DNA of 64,000 nucleotides, taken from the NCBI RefSeq assembly GCF_008831285.2, contig NC_045148.1, positions 8,561,001 through 8,625,000 of the forward strand, in the 5' to 3' direction. Under the pieces are notes generated by a model. That model was not told where the DNA came from, did not search any database, and worked only from the letters and a program-made list of their open reading frames with translations. Below, in pieces: positions 62,398 through 64,000 of the stretch; within the stretch, counting starts at the first letter, position 1, and every line of letters begins with the position of its first letter. The translations under genes and the position numbers were made by a program. This stretch comes from Nymphaea colorata (Eukaryota; Streptophyta; Magnoliopsida; Nymphaeales; Nymphaeaceae).

Positions 62398-64000
62398 GTT
62401 TTTTTAGTCTTCTTGTGTCTGACATTTTGTTAATTTCCATTTATCGAACTGAATGCGCTTGTGGAGAAATTAAAATGTAAGAGAGCTTAGGTTTTGTTTG
62501 TCAATGCAACTGCTTCCTCTGTTTCTTTCTTTTTGGTGAGCGTTATCCTGCCTTGGTTCTTCTGTTGCATTGTCCATGCAGGACCATCTGAACGCAAAAA
62601 TGTTGAATTTCTTCATAAGTTTATGTGTGTGTGTGCTCTTCTTTCTGTTTTGATTCATTAGCACACTAGAGTTTGAAGTTTGGTTTCTTCTCCTAGGGGT
62701 GTCGATGATCTGTTTCCGCTGATCATGGACGAGTTTATTTGATTGTGTCCCTTTGATTGACAAGATTGGGATAAAATGCAAGGCTGGGTGCCTTCCAGAT
62801 TGTATAATGTACATCTTCATCCAATTAATCCTCACAAGTTGTGCTCCTGAACGGATCACATCGTGTCCTCGTATGAAGGCATTTCATTATAAAATGTCTT
62901 GTTCTCTTACGGAATTTCTTGGGTAATTTCTGAACTCTGTTACAGATACTGGCGATGTTACGAAGATATTGCAACTTTTTTGCAATAGAATTTCTTGGGT
63001 AATTTCTGAACTCTGTTACAGATACTGGCGATGTTACGAAGATATTGCAACTTTTTTGCAACAATTTACAAAAGTGAATGGTGTTACCGTGTTACGTATT
63101 TTCCCAGTTGTTGTGATTCTATCTGATATTGCACTAGTTATATATCTTGTTCTTCAATGCTTCCTATTTCTGTAACACATTACCTTGATATTTTAAGTGA
63201 GCTATATTCCACCACGAAACTTTAGTTTCCAATTGTCCAATTACTTTTTTCTATATGATTCCTTGAACCACAACTCTCTCGATTTGCCATGTGTTTCAGA
63301 ACATGACCCTGAGTTGGTGGCGGTCCAGTCGTTATATATTTTCCTATGCGGATATGTAGGAGGAGTATTCTCTGATCCTACAATGGGCAAGAGTTATCAA
63401 TGTGACTGACAGGACCTGAAACCATTGCCTGAAGGAATGACTGCTAAATTTGTAGGCTAGGCTTTAAATTAAGTGGAAAAGAGTGAAGCTTCTGGTTCAT
63501 AATTGTATCTTAGACCAGGCTATCTCTTGGAAGCACGACAACTATTACGAGAAATTGTCAAGTGGATTTAAGATTTTTCTTTTTAATTTCTCAATGAAGA
63601 AAACATACTCTGCATCTTTTGCTGAACATTTGGAATTCAATTTTTCTATGATATATTTTTAACCATTTTAATTTATGACTATTTATGCGGAAGAGAGTCG
63701 AGCATTTTTGCCTTTTTCTTCTAGTTGTACATTGACTTCATCGTTACCGTTTTTTGTTGCCCTGCCTATAGGAAATGCATGTCTGAGATTGGCCATTTTT
63801 TTTTAAACAAGCAAACTTACAAACAAACTATTGATCAAATAAATAAATAATGTACCTGTCTCCATGTGCATGCATCTCTAAGTAAACAGGAAATTAGGAA
63901 AATAGCCTGTTTCTTCAACATGATTGCATAGTTGTGTTTTGTGGGTCCACAATTAATGTAGTTATAGTGTTTAACTGTTTATGACTCTAGGATTTCCTTT
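62398..64000. other. 3' region of PHOS32: UTR or downstream exon, no separate gene seen
   Basis: It contains the 76-bp tandem duplication at 62912. Short frames beyond 63197 have no recognisable motif. From 63420 it is AT-rich. Confidence 0.55.
62912..63061. repeat. Perfect 76-bp tandem duplication containing a splice-acceptor-like site
   Basis: The unit starts GAATTTCTTGGGTAATTTCT at 62912 and again at 62988. It includes TGTTACAG|ATACTGG in both copies. The two copies match without visible difference over 74 bases. Confidence 0.95.

Noticed and set aside
1-64000. CRISPR array, prokaryotic operon or organellar insertion
   Set aside because: No regularly spaced direct repeats with unique spacers, no bacterial gene order, and no plastid or mitochondrial genes recognised.

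Overview
This is nuclear DNA from a flowering plant. Genes have GT-AG introns, the spacers are AT-rich, and plant-type retrotransposons, hAT and CACTA ends, TIR elements and AT/GA microsatellites are everywhere. A TPS-b-type terpene synthase with the RRX8W motif points to an angiosperm. I cannot name the species. The sequence shows no organellar or bacterial genes, no CRISPR array and no confident tRNA or rRNA gene.

Genes, left to right. (1) A minus-strand UBP14/USP5-type ubiquitin-specific protease starts at 17016 and runs off the left edge; I rebuilt eight exons, 360 codons, including the zinc-finger UBP domain and the catalytic-Cys box. Intron 4 is about 10.1 kb and is mostly one decayed Ty1/copia element (4333-13034), with two related hAT elements nested between its integrase and reverse transcriptase. 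Intron 8 holds another copia remnant. (2) A plus-strand gene at 26158-27204 for a small At5g23160-like membrane protein. (3) A minus-strand PLAC8-family gene at 31803-35844, five exons, 271 residues, complete. (4) A minus-strand terpene synthase at 40340-42917 with five clean exons and a broken 3' end. (5) CACTA-type ends at 43596 and 44124; right of the latter lie adjacent fragments of phosphofructokinase and elongation factor 2, both minus strand. (6) A second terpene synthase, plus strand, 51232-57650: a pseudogene with frameshifts, split in exon 3 by a 4.8 kb copia element (52085-56903, minus strand, both LTRs, PBS and PPT visible). (7) A PHOS32-type universal stress protein at 61738-62397, plus strand.

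The spaces between genes hold short repeat families (GGCGGAG/CTCCGCC elements, TIR elements ending TA-purine-GG, a 'simple-repeat plus tandem-copy' block in UBP14 intron 2) and little else that I can recognise. The genes do not form a pathway or cluster. The only local relationship is the pair of divergently oriented terpene synthase copies about 8.3 kb apart, which look like a decayed duplication. I found no convincing previously undescribed system. The most informative structures are the nested transposons inside UBP14, the two hAT ends sharing one 8-bp target, and the CACTA-associated gene fragments.
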